A DNA stretch of 64,000 bases from Paguma larvata. Taxonomy: Eukaryota; Chordata; Mammalia; Carnivora; Viverridae. The position numbers were made by a program, and so were the translations under genes. Below the pieces are notes generated by a model. It had not been told where the DNA came from. It saw only the letters and a program-made list of their open reading frames with translations, and ran no database searches. Below, in pieces: positions 1 to 12,800 of this stretch; within the stretch, counting starts at the first letter, position 1, and every line of letters starts with the position of its first letter. The stretch is taken from contig CM057827.1 in NCBI GenBank assembly GCA_030068075.1, positions 72,802,500 to 72,866,499 of the forward strand, given 5' to 3'.

Positions 1-148
1 CCCTTTTTTTTAGTGTCCTCTGCTTCTGCTCTGGTTCAGTTTCTTTTTCTTCTCCAAAATATCTGTTCTTTTTGTTTCTTTCTTTCTCTGTCTTTATTTT
101 CTGACTCATTTACTTTCTTTCTTTATATATATATATATATATATATAA

Positions 149-285
149 AGCCTGCTTGATGTTACCTATCTATATATATAGATATAGATATAGATATAGA
201 TATAGATATAGATATAGATAGATATATAAGATATATATAAATATATCTTTACATATATCTAAAGATAGGTAACATCAAGCAGGCT
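149..285. repeat. Perfect 23-bp inverted repeat around an AT-rich loop
   Basis: Arm 149-171 is the exact reverse complement of arm 263-285; the 91 bases between are (GATATA)n/(TA)n. See findings. Confidence 0.98.
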
Positions 286-496
286 CAGAGTCAGGCATAA
301 ACCGTGTTCTGTAAGTTTGATGAAATCCCAGCACTCTGTCCTTCAGATGCTTCAACAGTATCTTCATTCATTTTCATTCAGGACAAGGTCAGGGCTCATC
401 TAACCTACTAGGAGGTTCCTGGCCACTCAGTGGCCAGATATCTTCTGAATCAGTGAATCAGTGGCTGAACACAGGGCCTTTGAGAATCAAGCTTGA

Positions 497-687
497 GGGG
501 CACCTGGGTGGCTCGGTTGGTGAAGCATCTGACTTCGGCTCGAGTCATGATCTCGTGGTTTGTGGGTTCGAGCCCCTCGTCGGACTCCGTACTGACAGCC
601 CAGAGCCTGGAACCTGCTTCAGATTCTGTGTCCAGCCCCCGCTCTCGGGCCCTTCCCCGCTTATACTCTGTCTCTTTCAAAAAAAAA
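497..687 (+). mobile_element. CAN-SINE
   Basis: Full head, body, CT tract and A-tail, with a 14-bp target duplication AGAATCAAGCTTGA at 483-496 and 688-701. Confidence 0.95.
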
Positions 688-709
688 AGAATCAAGCTTG
701 ACATACAGT

Positions 710-1030
710 CCAAACACGGTGCCTTCACTAGCCAATATAATGGCCACTAGCCACATGTGACTAATTGGACCATCTGAGATGTATTGGATTTTGAGGACAG
801 TATGAAAAAGGATGTAAATATCTCCTTCATAACTTTTGTATTAATTGTATTATAAGTTAAAATGAAAATATTGTAGCATATTATGTTAAATGAAATGTCA
901 TATTAAGTTAATTTGTCCTGTTTCTTTTTACTTTTTTAATGTGGCTACTAAAAATTTTTAATTACATGTGTAGTTTAAATTTCATTTCATTTCACTAATT
1001 ATAATTTAATTCTACTAGATAACACTGGTA
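710..1030. mobile_element. Old DNA-transposon-like repeat (hAT type, family not assigned)
   Basis: Contains 'ccactagccacatgtg' and the AT-rich body of a widespread mammalian repeat. A related fragment is at 49,866-50,040. Confidence 0.35.
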
Positions 1031-1282
1031 GAGACTTTTGAGTTTTCTAGATCGAAAACATTGTTAAAAATTATTAAAATTAAAAAAATTTTAAACACAT
1101 ACACAAATAATGAGAATAGTATAATGGATTCCCATAAAACTGTTGGCCATATTCAGTGATTATCTAGCTTTTACTCTAGTTCCTTTCCTGATCCCTTCTT
1201 TTTTGGGGGAAGATGTTCTTAAGAACAAATGCTGAATAATATGATACATTTTATTTCATCCTTTCATATTTCATGTCTCTTT

Positions 1283-1491
1283 TTTAATTTTTTTAATATT
1301 TATTTATATTTGAGAGAGAGACAGAGTGCAAGTGGGGAGGGACAGAGAGGGAGGGAGACAGAATCCAAAGCAGGCTCCAGACTCTGAGCAGTCAGCACAG
1401 AGCCCGAAGCGGAGCTCAAACCCACGAACCATGAGATCATGACCTGAGCCAAAGTTAGACGTTTAACCGACTGAGCCACTCAGTTGCCCCT
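1283..1491 (-). mobile_element. CAN-SINE
   Basis: Reverse-complement copy: T-rich tail first, GA-rich tract, then 'ctgagccactcagttgcccc'. Confidence 0.9.
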
Positions 1492-1519
1492 CACATGTAT
1501 CTTTTAAAATAGGCATTTT

Positions 1520-1726
1520 GGGGCGCCTGGGTGGCTCAGCGGCCGACTCCGGCTCAGGTCATAACCTTGCAGTTATGAGTTCAAGCCCCGCGTCGGGCTC
1601 TGTGCTGACAGCTCAGAGCCTGGAGCTTGCTTCCGATTCTGTGTCTCCCTCTCTCTCTGCCCTTCCCTCACTTGTGTTCTCTCTCTCTCTCTCCAAAAAA
1701 AAATAAAATAAATAAAATAAATAAAT
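1520..1726 (+). mobile_element. CAN-SINE
   Basis: 14-bp target duplication AAAATAGGCATTTT at 1,506-1,519 and 1,727-1,740. The head lacks about 15 bases of the usual 'tcggttaagcg' section. Confidence 0.95.
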
Positions 1727-1743
1727 AAAATAGGCATTTTTCA

Positions 1744-1945
1744 GAGCGCCTGGGTGGCTCAGTCAGTTGAGTATATGCCTCTTGATTTTGACTCAGGTCA
1801 TGATCTCACAGTTTGTGAGTCTGAGCTGCAAGTCAGGCTCTGTGCTGACAGTGTAGGGCCTGCTTGGGATTCTCTCCTCTCTCCTTTTGCCCCTCTCCTG
1901 CTCATGCTAGCTCTTTCTCAAAATAAATAAATAGTTAAGAAAAAG
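1744..1945 (+). mobile_element. CAN-SINE
   Basis: Head 'gagcgcctgggtggctcag'; the tail ends in 'aaataaataaatag'. It lies a few bases after the previous SINE, so this target was hit twice. Confidence 0.9.
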
Positions 1946-1990
1946 AAATTAAAACAGATAGTGTCTTATGTAATTAAAATGTCATTAATA

Positions 1991-2213
1991 GGGACACCTG
2001 CGTGGCTCAGTCGGTTAAGTGTTTGACTTCCACTCAGATCATGACCTCAAGGTTCACAAGTTCGATCCCCACATCAGGCTCTGTGCTGACAGCTCAGAGC
2101 CTGGAACCTGTTTCAAATTCTGTGTCTCTCTCTCTCTCTCTCTCTCTTTCTTTGCCCCTCCCCTGCTAGCTCTGTCTCTTAACAATAAATAAACATTAAA
2201 AAATAAGTAAATA
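1991..2213 (+). mobile_element. CAN-SINE
   Basis: Target duplication GTCATTAATA at 1,981-1,990 and 2,214-2,223; long (CT)n tract. Confidence 0.93.
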
Positions 2214-2239
2214 GTCATTAATATACCTAATAGAATTGA

Positions 2240-2660
2240 AAATACTTCCTTGGTATTATCGTTTATTATCTAGTCCATATTGAAATTTCCCAATTATCTC
2301 AAAAGTATGACTTCATAATTTTATTCAAACCAGAATCCAAATAAGGCATAAACATTACATTTGATTAGTAAGTCTTTTATATCTCTTTTAATCTTTTCAT
2401 TGTCTTCATGCCATCGACTTGCTGTAGAAACTGGGTTCAAGGGCTCCGCAGAATGTCCCACATTCTGGATTTGTCAACTCCCTTATGGTGTCTTCTAACT
2501 TCTCTGTTTGATGTACTGAGGTCATTAACTCTAAAGGCTTGTATAGATTCAGATTTTTTTTTTCCTTGCAAGAATATTTTATAGGAGATCCTTTGTATGC
2601 TATGAGTGAGACCAGCAGACTTTTTTTTTAACCTCCTCATAGAATACAGGCTCATGAGGT
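2240..2660. mobile_element. L1M-like 3' end fragment
   Basis: Resembles old L1 3' sequence ('ttattcaaaccagaatccaaa', 'tagtaagtcttttatatct'). Strand and subfamily not determined. Confidence 0.35.
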
Positions 2661-3275
2661 GCCAAAGATCTGGTGGTCCTACTCAGTGTGTTGCTAAGAT
2701 TGACCCATGTGTTCAAATGGTTATAGCCTGATCTCTTCACTGAAAGTTGATCATCCATTGATGATCTTTTCCTGAACTAATTGTTTCATTAACAGTTCTA
2801 GAATGGAAGTTTTCTATCATTCTCATATTCATTAGCTGGAATTCTAAAAAGAACTTGCCTTATCAACTAAAGCTATTTAGTTACCCTGAAGTAGAGATTC
2901 TACTAGAAATGTGAAATGAATGTTCTTTTTTTGTCCCCTCTAATTGCCAGCTTTTGGAATAAGGAGTTAGTATTCTTTAAAATAGAATTTAAAAATAAGT
3001 TAAATCTTGCCTCATGAAGTCAGTACGGATTGATGTGGCAAGTGTGGCAAACAACTTCAGAGAGTGAATCAGGAGAGGACTTCTCTCCAGCCATGAGACT
3101 GGGTTAGAAGAGTCCTATAGGATTGGGGCAAAGGAAGGTCTGTCCAGGTCTTCTCTACTGGCAATGGAGGCGGAAGGGGTGTGAACACTTCATTCTGGGG
3201 TGGCCAGTTCTCATCTTCCCATCTGCCTCAAAACAACAGAGAGGCCCCTGAGCCTTGTGTCTTTTCTGCTTGCAG

Positions 3276-6200
3276 ACAGTGGAAATATGATGGTGAGATG
3301 CTGGTTCGGTATCGGCAGGCCCTAGAGACAGCCGTGAACCTCTCCGTGAAACACAACCTGCCACCACTGCCCGGCCGCACCATCTTGGTCTATCTGACAG
3401 ATGCTGGTGCAGACCTGTTCTGTCCCAAGCGCAACCCAGAAGGGGTAAAAAAAAATTAAAAGGTGGGGGGTTGGTAGGATGCTGGGGATCCTGAGAGTTA
3501 TCCTGTTCCCAGACGTGGTCCTCCCAAGGAAGCACTCAGAAATAAATGGCATATATCTGCTTCTCGGTATCAGACCTTGGTTCCTAGGGACAGTTCCTAG
3601 AATGTGGTCTCAAGCCTGTTCATGGATTACAATACTTACATTTCACATTTGGCTGGTGCTTAATTCTCTCTAAATGTCTGTCACCGAAGTATGTTTCCAT
3701 TTTTCTTCCTACATCCCACTGTCGAATTTGGGCAGGACAGAAGGCTGGCTCTTCTCCACCTTCTTTCCTGACCAGCTAGCTCTTCCTGAGAGCTGCTGAA
3801 GCTGTCCCTTCCTAACTGGAGATTTTGTCCCTTTTCCCCAACCAATGGAGACATTTGGTCTTCAGGGCTGGATGGGCAAGGGTGGGTTTCAAAATAGGGG
3901 AGCCAGGGCACCTGGCCAGCTCAGTCAGTAGAGCATGTGACTCTTGATATCAGGGTGGTGAGCTCAAGCCCTATGTTGGACATGGAGCCTACTTAAAAAA
4001 ATAGGGGATCCTTTTTTCACCATAATGTTTGTCCAATCAGCCACCCCTAAACTATGTGCTGCTGCTGATTGGGATGGTAATTGCACGGGCGGAGCAGGCG
4101 GATCTCTTAGTGTGCGGAGGAGGCACTGTGAAGACTATCGCAGTTAAGGCAGAAGAAGGTATCCTGAAGACGGCCAACATACTCCAGCCTCAAGTCCAGG
4201 TCAGACACCCACCCCCACCATGCAAAATGCATGAATGGATACAGCCCTGGACACAGGCTGGAAAATCAGGAAAGGCTTGGATATATACAGTGCTGAAGAT
4301 TCCCAAGCAGAATTTGGTGTTTGTTGCTTACTGATCATCTCCCATGCAAACAAGGAACTTGAGACTCTTTCCTTCAGGACCCGGATGGAGAGTATGAATG
4401 GTCCCTGCACACTTTGGGGAAGTACCTGTTGTCTCTGGCTGCCCAAAGGGTTCCTGTGAGTACTCCCCAGTCCTTGAGAAACCCTCCCCACCCTCACCTT
4501 TCCCTCCACAACTGATGTATCTAATTTCTCAAAGGTCATCTTTCAAACGAGGGGCAGTACCCACACCCACTGCCTGCTGACTGCAGCCCCCTGCCCAGTG
4601 GTGTGCTGGTAATTGTTTAACAACCAACGCTCTGGAAAAAAATGAGTCTTGGTTAATAGCACTTGCTAATTTCTATGGTGTCAATTACTCCTCTCATGGC
4701 TGATTTCAAGCTACCAACATGATATCGGGGAACAGAAGTGAGAAGAGATGCTCAGTAGCACACCGTTATATAGTATTTCTACAACATACATCAAGTATGT
4801 AAATAAGGTCTAGATAATGGTAAAATGTAGTAAAGTAATAGGGAGTGATGAGTTACAAGTTTTTATTACCTTTATTTTCCATGTAATTTAATTATAAGTG
4901 CATATAGTTTAATGCTAATAGTGGCAATATTTAACAACTGGATCACAAAATTCCTAAAATGTAACAGTTAGCTCTTGTGAGCCTGAGTGAGCCAGCCACA
5001 GCACACCGCTGCCCCTCTCCCAACTTTCTCCCCCCTCGTGTGAGGGCGTAGTGACCTCCCCCATCCTAAAGGCTCTCAGGAGAGGCAATATCCATTCCCT
5101 TCAGAGTTCCCCTAATCCCCTAGGCCCCAGAGATCTCTTCTCTTGATGTCCTGAGCTTATTATAAGCATCTCTTCTGTCCCTCTGTTCCCTGGCCTCAGC
5201 CCCTCCCTTTTCATCTTACAGGTGGACAGGGTCATCCTCTTCGGCAATGATACATATGAGAGACTGATAAATGAGGCCAAACAGCTTTTCTGGCAGCATG
5301 TGAATTCCAAGTGCCTCTTTGTTTGTGTTCCCCTAAGTAGGACATGTTACACGTAAGGATGCTCAAACTCCTTGTCCAGTGCCAAAAGATAGGTTTCCAT
5401 GTTTCTTCCTTAACCCTACTGAAACTTGGGACATTTCCACTCACCAGGTGCCTTCCCCTCTCTGCCTCCTACCTCTATTACACTTCAAGTACTAGAACCT
5501 TCTGTGAAGTCTTCAGCCTAACTCCATACCCCTTTGTGTGGATCCATTCCAGCCCCAACTTAGCACATGACCCTATTAAAAGTGCAGAGGTGGGGTATCC
5601 ATCCTAGAGGGCAGGGACTCCGTGTTCCTGGCACTGTTTCTGATGGTTGCGTCTTCCTTTGCCAGATTATCGGATTCAAATCCCAATGACGTGACACTCT
5701 CAGGCTGTCATGACGGGATACTGAAGTGAGTACAGAATGGACACAGAAGGGGTTGGGGGCTTTGTTAGAACATCTTTCAGAGATTACCTGTGCTTCTACT
5801 CCACTTCTCTTTTTAAGCAACATAGAAGCTTATTCCTCTTTTGCCACTGTCCAGATGTAGCCACAGCAGAGAGTTACAGGGACCCATGCACCTTCTATCT
5901 TATTGTTCCACCATCCTCAAATACTCTGCTTTCACCTCATGCTTCAAGACAGCTGCTCCAGCTCCAGCCATCATTTTTGTTTTACAACTAGTAGGAAGAA
6001 GGAGAAGGAGACAGGGGAGGTTGCACTATTTGCTTTTAAGGGAAAAACTCAAGAGTTGGTCACATCATTTCTATTCATTCTTTGCCACCTCTGTTCCATT
6101 CTTGATCCAGAGGAAATCTCATGCTAAATTTATTTATAGATACCAAATTTACCGAACTTGTTTAACTTTGTCTTTGTCTCCATGCTTAGTTTTCTCATTT

Positions 6201-6802
6201 ACTTGTTTTCTCTCTCCTACCTTTTCCTTTGTATGCCTCCATCACCCCCATCTGCTAGTAGAAAGCCTCATGCCCATTCCTCCTCCAGGGAGCTTTCACA
6301 GCTGATACAGAGCTGATCAAGCTCTGAGTGGGGTGGCCTTAGTCTTTGACCTTTAATCTTAACCTTTGCCAGCCTACCTGCCCCTGGCCCAATGAAAAGC
6401 CCATAATAACCATGCCTAGCAGAAAGGGCTAGAGCTGGGTGTCTTCTCTGTTCCTTCATCCCTGTGGTTCTGCACCCCTGTTGATTTTAAGTCTGCACTC
6501 ACTGCTTATGGTCATCTTCTTAAAGGGCTCCAATTAACTGGGTAACCTACCCTGGCTATATCTTTGTCCCCTGCTCTCTTGGAAGACCTGCCTGATTCTG
6601 ACTCCGGTATTCACTCTTACTTATTTTGTCATATTTGTGTCAGGTTTATTGCAGAGCGCGGGGTCTCCTGTCTTCTAGAGCACGTGGGCCAAATGGACAA
6701 AATATTCAAGATTCCACCACCCCCAGGAAAGACTGGGGACCTGTCTCTTCGGCCACTGGAAGAGAACACTTTAAGCCCCTTGGCTCGGATTTCCCAACTT
6801 GG
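3276..6802 (+). CDS. TEP1: TEP1 exon block 1: vWA-like tail of the TROVE module
   Basis: Six coding exons: 3276-3444, 4041-4199, 4378-4455, 5222-5352, 5666-5725 and 6644-6802. The first begins in mid codon after the acceptor 'cttgcag' and encodes ...[14 protein letters not shown]. The segment contains the hydrophobic strand [13 protein letters not shown], which sits where Ro60-type vWA domains carry their metal-binding MIDAS loop (DxSxS). Here the serines are absent (DAGAD), so metal binding in the classical way is unlikely; this is inference from the family. Phases across the six junctions are compatible. The ATG at 3,181 lies in the intron upstream of the acceptor and is not a start. Confidence 0.92.
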
Positions 6803-9800
6803 GTTAGTCTATGTTTCTATGCCTTAGTGAATTGGGAGACACTGCGGTCAAAACCTGCAGAAATTCAGGTGGCTGCAATTCTGGCTGTGGAGATGCTGTT
6901 TGTTCTACTCCCTGAGTAGAACCCATCTCTTTCCCAGGTAGGGATTTCTCTGACGGAGGAAGTTGTCAGATAGTGAGCATACAACTTTCTATACCTGGGC
7001 AAGGGGTCAGAATGTGAGGCGGGCAGCAGGCAGCACGCACCATGGACATACAGCCAGGGCGCAGGCAGAGGGCTTAGGAGAATAGACCCTGGCTTTCTCA
7101 TCACAGCTTTGCCAAGTAGTAGCTTGAATCTTGGGCTCATTGTTTTTAATTTCTGAAAACTTTAGTTTCTTGATTAGTAAAATGGAAATAATAATTGTGC
7201 TTACCCCACAGCATGGGCATTTAGTAAGTGTATAGTAATCAGCTGACAAAGAGAGGTGCGTGAGAAATGGCAAGTAGGGTTTAAGGTCCAGGGCTCTGCA
7301 GGAGAGGCGATGAGCAGCTTATTCTCTGGAGGCCCGCTGGACATCCCCTTGCTGTCTGTCATACCTTACTTGTACTGACTTGTGCTGAAGCACGTGCTCA
7401 ACAGCATCTGTGGAATTGGGTCGTGGGGCTGATCGCTAGAGTGAGCCCAAGCCTCTGCTTACCCCCAGATGGCGCAGCATCAGGCTTTTCATTTCCTCCA
7501 CTTTCCGGGACATGCACGGGGAGCGGGACCTGCTGCTGAGGTCCGTGCTGCCAGCATTGCAGGCCCGAGCGGCCCCTCACCACATCAGCCTTCATGCCAT
7601 TGACCTGCGCTGGGGCATCACTGAGGAGGAGACCCGGAGGAACAGGTGAGGGGGCCAACAGAGAAAAGCTGGGACAGAGATGAGGGGCTCAAGTGGTAGA
7701 ACTGAGGTAGGTAGGGCTGTGACTGCAAGGGATGCTGAGGGCCTAGGGCAGGGGCTGCTATTTGGATGCTAAGAAGAGTGGTCTGCCTTTACTTTGCTCA
7801 GTTTTGAGCGAGGGCCCTATCTTTCTATTTATACCTGTATTCCTTGATCTGATGCCTCCATAACCATGTCTGCAGACAACTGGAAGTGTGCCTTGGGGAG
7901 GTGGAGAACTCGCAGCTGTTTGTGGGGATTCTGGGGTCCCGCTATGGCTACGTTCCCCCCGACTACAATCTTCCTGACCATCCTCACTTCCGCTGGGTAA
8001 GGCAGTTTGGGGGTTGGAGTAGGGTCTGGGAAGGAAACAAAGGTTGGGGCAAGTGTGGAGAGAAGCCACAGTGTGCCAGGAACCTTGGTACTAGGTCCTT
8101 GAGACTTGAAGGTGAAACCCAGGCAGAAGATTCTGTAAATGGCCAAGTCCTAGATGAGGGAATTCCTTTGAGAAGTACCTCCCAGTTGGCCAAAGGATGC
8201 GAGCGGTAAGAGGGTAGGTCTGATTAGGGTTTGCTATCAGACGGATCTGGGTTCTGATCTCCCTTCTGTCATTTACAGATTGTGTGACTTTGAGGGAAAC
8301 GGCTTATCTTAATCCAGCCTCAGCTTCCCCATGTATTAAAGAGGAACAGTGGAGTCTACACTGTAGGGTTACTATGAGGATCAGAAATCTATTTTTAAAA
8401 ATGCTCAGCATTTATTAAACATTCAATACGTGTTAGCTACTAGCTGTGTTTTGTTGGCTTGTGTCTGGAGGGAGGGAGGGACAATGCTGAGATGCAGGAG
8501 CCCTGAGGCCTTGGCAGGTCTCAAGGGAGGAGTCAATGTGACCTGGGACTGAACCAGCCTGTTCTCTGCCCTCTCCCTGCAGGTCCAGCAGTACCCTCCA
8601 TGTCGCTCTGTGACAGAGATGGAGGTGATGCAGTTCCTGAGTCGGGGCCTTCGCCAGCAGCCCTCTGCACAACCTCTCATCTACTTCCGGGATTCCAGCT
8701 TCCTCAGGTGCCTTCTGTTGCCTCTAGGCCTTGCAAGCTCAGGGGCCCTATCTTTTCTCTCTGAAGCATTCAGAGTATAGGAGGGGGAGCTAGAAGAGAG
8801 CACAGGGCTCAGAAAGCTTGGCTTGCAGCACCAAATCAGCCTTGCTGCTGAAGCCAGGTGATCTCCACTTGCGGAGTTTCAGGGAACCACAGCCAGGTCT
8901 GATGGTTGGGGCTGAAGAGGGGCTGGCGTCTGAGTGTAGCCTCACTCTTGGGGTATCTTTGGGGTCAGCTCTGTCCCGGATGCATGGAAATCTGACTTTA
9001 CTTCTGAGTCCGAAGAGGCTGCACATCGGATCTCAGAACTGAAGAACTACCTGAGCAGACAGCAAGGGATTACCTGTCGTAGGTGAGCCGGGGTGGGGGT
9101 AGGGCAGAGGGATAAGGGGAGGGCGGCCAGGCCCGCTCTGACTCTGCTTGTGCATGCTTTGCCTATAGATACCCCTGTGAGTGGGGGGGTGTGGCAGCTG
9201 GTCGGCCCTATGCCGGGGGGCTGGAGGAGTTTGGAAAGTTGGTTCTGCAGGATGTGTGGAATATGATCCAGAAGCTTTACCTACAGGTCAGCAGGGGTGC
9301 CCATGGCCAGGGGAGTGGAGAGAAGGTAGGGTGGTCTGGGTAGTTCTGGGTAGGAAGTAATTTGGTGGGGCCTATGTAGGTTTTCAGGCCTGGGGGTCCT
9401 GAGGGGCATGGAAACATTGTCAGTCACTGTCCCATGTGCCCTCAGCCTGGGTCCCAGCTGGAACAGCCAGTGTCAATCCCAGATGATGACGCGGTCCAGG
9501 CCACTTTCCAGCAGCTGCAGAACCCACCGAGTCCTGCCCGACCGCACCTTCTGCAGGACACAGTGAAGCAGCTAACGCTGCACCGAGGGAGTCTGAGCCT
9601 GGTGACCGGACAGTCGGGACAGGGCAAGACGGCTTTCCTGGTACAGAGCCCCCAGCAGGAGGAAGCAAGGGCCATGTGGGCTAAGGTGCAGGCCACAGGG
9701 AGTTGTGCGTGTAATAGTGTGACCATGTTTTCTCTTTGCTATCCACACAGGCATCCCTTGTGTCAGCACTGCAGGCTCCTGATGTGGCCAAGGTGGCCCC

Positions 9801-12800
9801 CTTAGTCTTCTTCCACTTTTCAGGGGCCCGCCCTGACCAGGCTCTTGCCCTCACGCTGCTCAGACGACTCTGTGCCTATCTGCATAGCCAACTGCAAATG
9901 CCGGGTGCCCTTGCCACCACCTACCGGTGTGTATCCCCCGTTAGCCCAGCCTTGTTGATGCCACATGATACCGCCCTGTGTCTCCCTTTCCCGCTGACCC
10001 TGGTCCTTACAGGGGCCTGGTATGGGAGCTCCAGCAGGAGCTGCTGCCCAAGTATGCTCAGTCCCTGAAAAGTGGCCAAACCCTGGTGCTGATCATCGAT
10101 GGGGCTGACAGGCTGGTGGGTCAGCATGGGCAGCTGGTCTCAGACTGGATCCCAAAGATCCTTCCCCCGGTGAGTGTGAAAGGAGGTGGGGATGGGATAC
10201 AATAGAGGGGACGGTACGTCTCCAACATTGTCCTCTTCTTTTTCCTTCTACCTTCTTCTCTTTTTGCCCAAATATCACAGCGGGTGCACCTGGTATTGAG
10301 TGTGTCTACTGATGCGGGCCTGGGGGAGACCCTTGAGCAGAGCCAAGGTGCCCATGTGGTGGCCCTGGGGCCTCTGGAGCCATCTGCCCGGGCCCGGCTG
10401 GTGAGAGAAGAGCTGGCCCTGTATGGCAAGCGGCTGGAGGAGTCACCTTTTAACAACCAGGTTGGATGTAGGCCAGGGCTGGAGGGTGTGAGGCCCCAGG
10501 GTGCTGAGGCTGCCAACTGCCCCCATGCAGCCCCACTTCGTTTCTGCAGGAACTCTGTGCCAGGGGACGCTGTTAATAAGATAACTGGGATTCCTTATAA
10601 TACCAGCCAGCCTTTTCCCCCTGGTGAATGGCCTCCCAGGGCCAGTTCCAGTGAGGGGAGGAGTAAGGCTATCATTCTTAGGTGGGGTGGACTGAACCAC
10701 AGGGGCTTTCCAGAAAAGGCTGGCTGGCAGAGCAGTGTAGCAAAGGGATTGCTGAGAGATGATGTCATCACGTCACTGCTGGGGACTCTCAGAGGAGAAG
10801 CTGCCCTGTAGTGGGTTTAGTGCTTGGGCTGGAGCTCAGGGGGTTTGAGGGATGTCTCTGCTCCCCACACTGAGTCCCCTTTGTCTTGTCAGATGCGGCT
10901 GCTGCTGGTGAAGCGGGGATCATCCCTGCCACTCTACCTGCGCTTGGTAACGGATCACCTGAGGCTCTACACGCTCTATGAGCAGGTTGGCTGGGGATGT
11001 AAACCCTCACCACTCTTTTACTGAGTCCTAATCCACTTCCGGTTCTTCATTCAGCTTCTTTCACCCCCATCCCTCTACTTTTCCTACCCTCACCCTGAGC
11101 CATCTTGTGGTCACCATTCCCCATCTTGGCTCACCACTACCCTCACTTCTCTCCCACTGTTTCTCTTCTTTTTTTCATCCTTTCCCATGGTTTCTCCAGC
11201 TGCCTACTCCCCTCCCTACAATGAAAGCCACCTTTTCTCCTCCCCTCACTGGCTGAAGCTTGGTCTCTGTCCTCTCCCAGGTGTCTGACAGACTCCGGAC
11301 CCTGCCGGCCACTCTCCCCCTGCTGCTGCAGCACATCCTAGGCACCCTGGAGCAAGAGCACGGCCCTGATGTCCTTCCCCAAGCTTTGGCCACCCTTGAG
11401 GCCACACGCAGTGGTCAGTGGTTGGGATAGGCTGGGAGACTGAGAACACAGGGGTTGGATGACCTTTGTTCATCAGTGTGAGGTGGAGCCAGGTGTCATG
11501 GGATGGTTATGCTGTGTGATTTGTGAGGGCCTCAGAGAGCTGGGGTTTTCAGGTCTGACTGTGGACCAGCTGTATGGAGTGCTGAGTGCATGGCGGGTAC
11601 TTCCCAGGGGAGCCAAGAGCTGGGACGAAGCAGTGGCTGCTGGTAACAGTGGGGACCCCTTCCCCATGGGCCCATTTGCCTACGTCGTCCAGAGTCTGCG
11701 CAGGTACAGCTGCCCCCAGCTGAGCTCCCACCAACCTCCTGTGCCTTCATGTCTTTGAGCCAGAACCCCATGTGGTCCTTTCTTCATCCCACCCTTCCCT
11801 TGGTATAGCCTCTGACACCCATCTCCCAGGCCTTGAAATTACCGCTCAAGTTACCACTATATGGGGTGGGAACGGGAGTCCTCAGCTGTGCCAGGTATTC
11901 ACTGACAGGCCCCCTCCCCTCCTCTCCTGCTCTCTTTCCCTCAAATGAGGACAGTCTGCTAGGGGAGGGCCCCCTGGAGCGCGCAGGTGCCCGGCTCTGC
12001 CTCCCTGCCGGGCCTCTGAGGACAGCAGCCAAATGTCGATATGGGAAGAGGCCAGGGCTGGAGAAGACAGCACACACCCTCATCGCAGGTGATTGCAGCC
12101 CAAACTGACCCTGGGGCACTGAGTGTGGGGTCTATGCCTAGAAGCCAGGACCACCCACTGGTGCTCCCCATTGCCTGGCCCCAGTGGGTGGATGGTTTTT
12201 GCTGTAGCCTGTGGAATACAATCTTTGGAGATGCTTTATGGCTAAGCCCATCTCAGTGTCTGTTCTGTGACCCACACCTGCAGCTCAGCTCTGGAAGACA
12301 TGTGACCCCGATGCCTCAGGCACCTTCCGAAGTTGCCTTCCCGAGGCTCTGGGAGACCTGCCTCACCACCTGGTTAGTCTCGAGATCCTATAGGCACCTT
12401 CTCCCAAGCAACTGCTTAGACTATTCTGAGACCCCACTCTCTTTTGACTGCCCCCACAATCACCACTGCCATGACACCCCTCTACCTTTCTCCTTTCAGT
12501 TTTCCTCCCCTCTTCCTTGAGATCCTTTGTCCCAGCTCCTATGTTGAGGTCCTGGCTGCATAGGCAAGGTCTAAAACTAGACTATCCCTCCTCACCTGTC
12601 TCTTCATATCCTAATGAATCCAATGACCTTTCCAGCTCCAGAGTGGGAACCGTGACCTTCTTGCAAAATTCCTCACCAATCTCCATGTGGTGGCCGCACA
12701 CCTGGAACTGGGTCTGGTTTCTCGGCTCCTGGAGGCCCATGCCCTCTATGGTGAGAGGCGGCTTCTCTGAGATATGGGCCTCCTGGGTGTGTTCATGGGG

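Larger units (their letters stand above)
1..3275. other. TEP1 intron upstream of the first exon in the window
   Basis: No exon is recognised. It contains pyrimidine-rich sequence, the AT-rich inverted repeat at 149-285, five CAN-SINEs, an old hAT-like element at about 710-1,030 and L1M-like 3' sequence at about 2,240-2,660. Confidence 0.6.

Noticed and set aside
122..262. CRISPR-like or satellite array
   Set aside because: Simple GATATA/TA repeats without spacers in a mammalian intron.
3181..3275. ATG at 3,181 as the start of a short TEP1-like protein
   Set aside because: The stretch before 3,276 ends in a clear polypyrimidine-AG acceptor and does not resemble TEP1; the ATG is intronic.
5841..6305. 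A 154-codon open frame in a TEP1 intron
   Set aside because: Low-complexity composition (Ser/Phe/Leu/Pro-rich), no recognised domain, and it overlaps other frames equally open. Chance ORF between two secure TEP1 exons.
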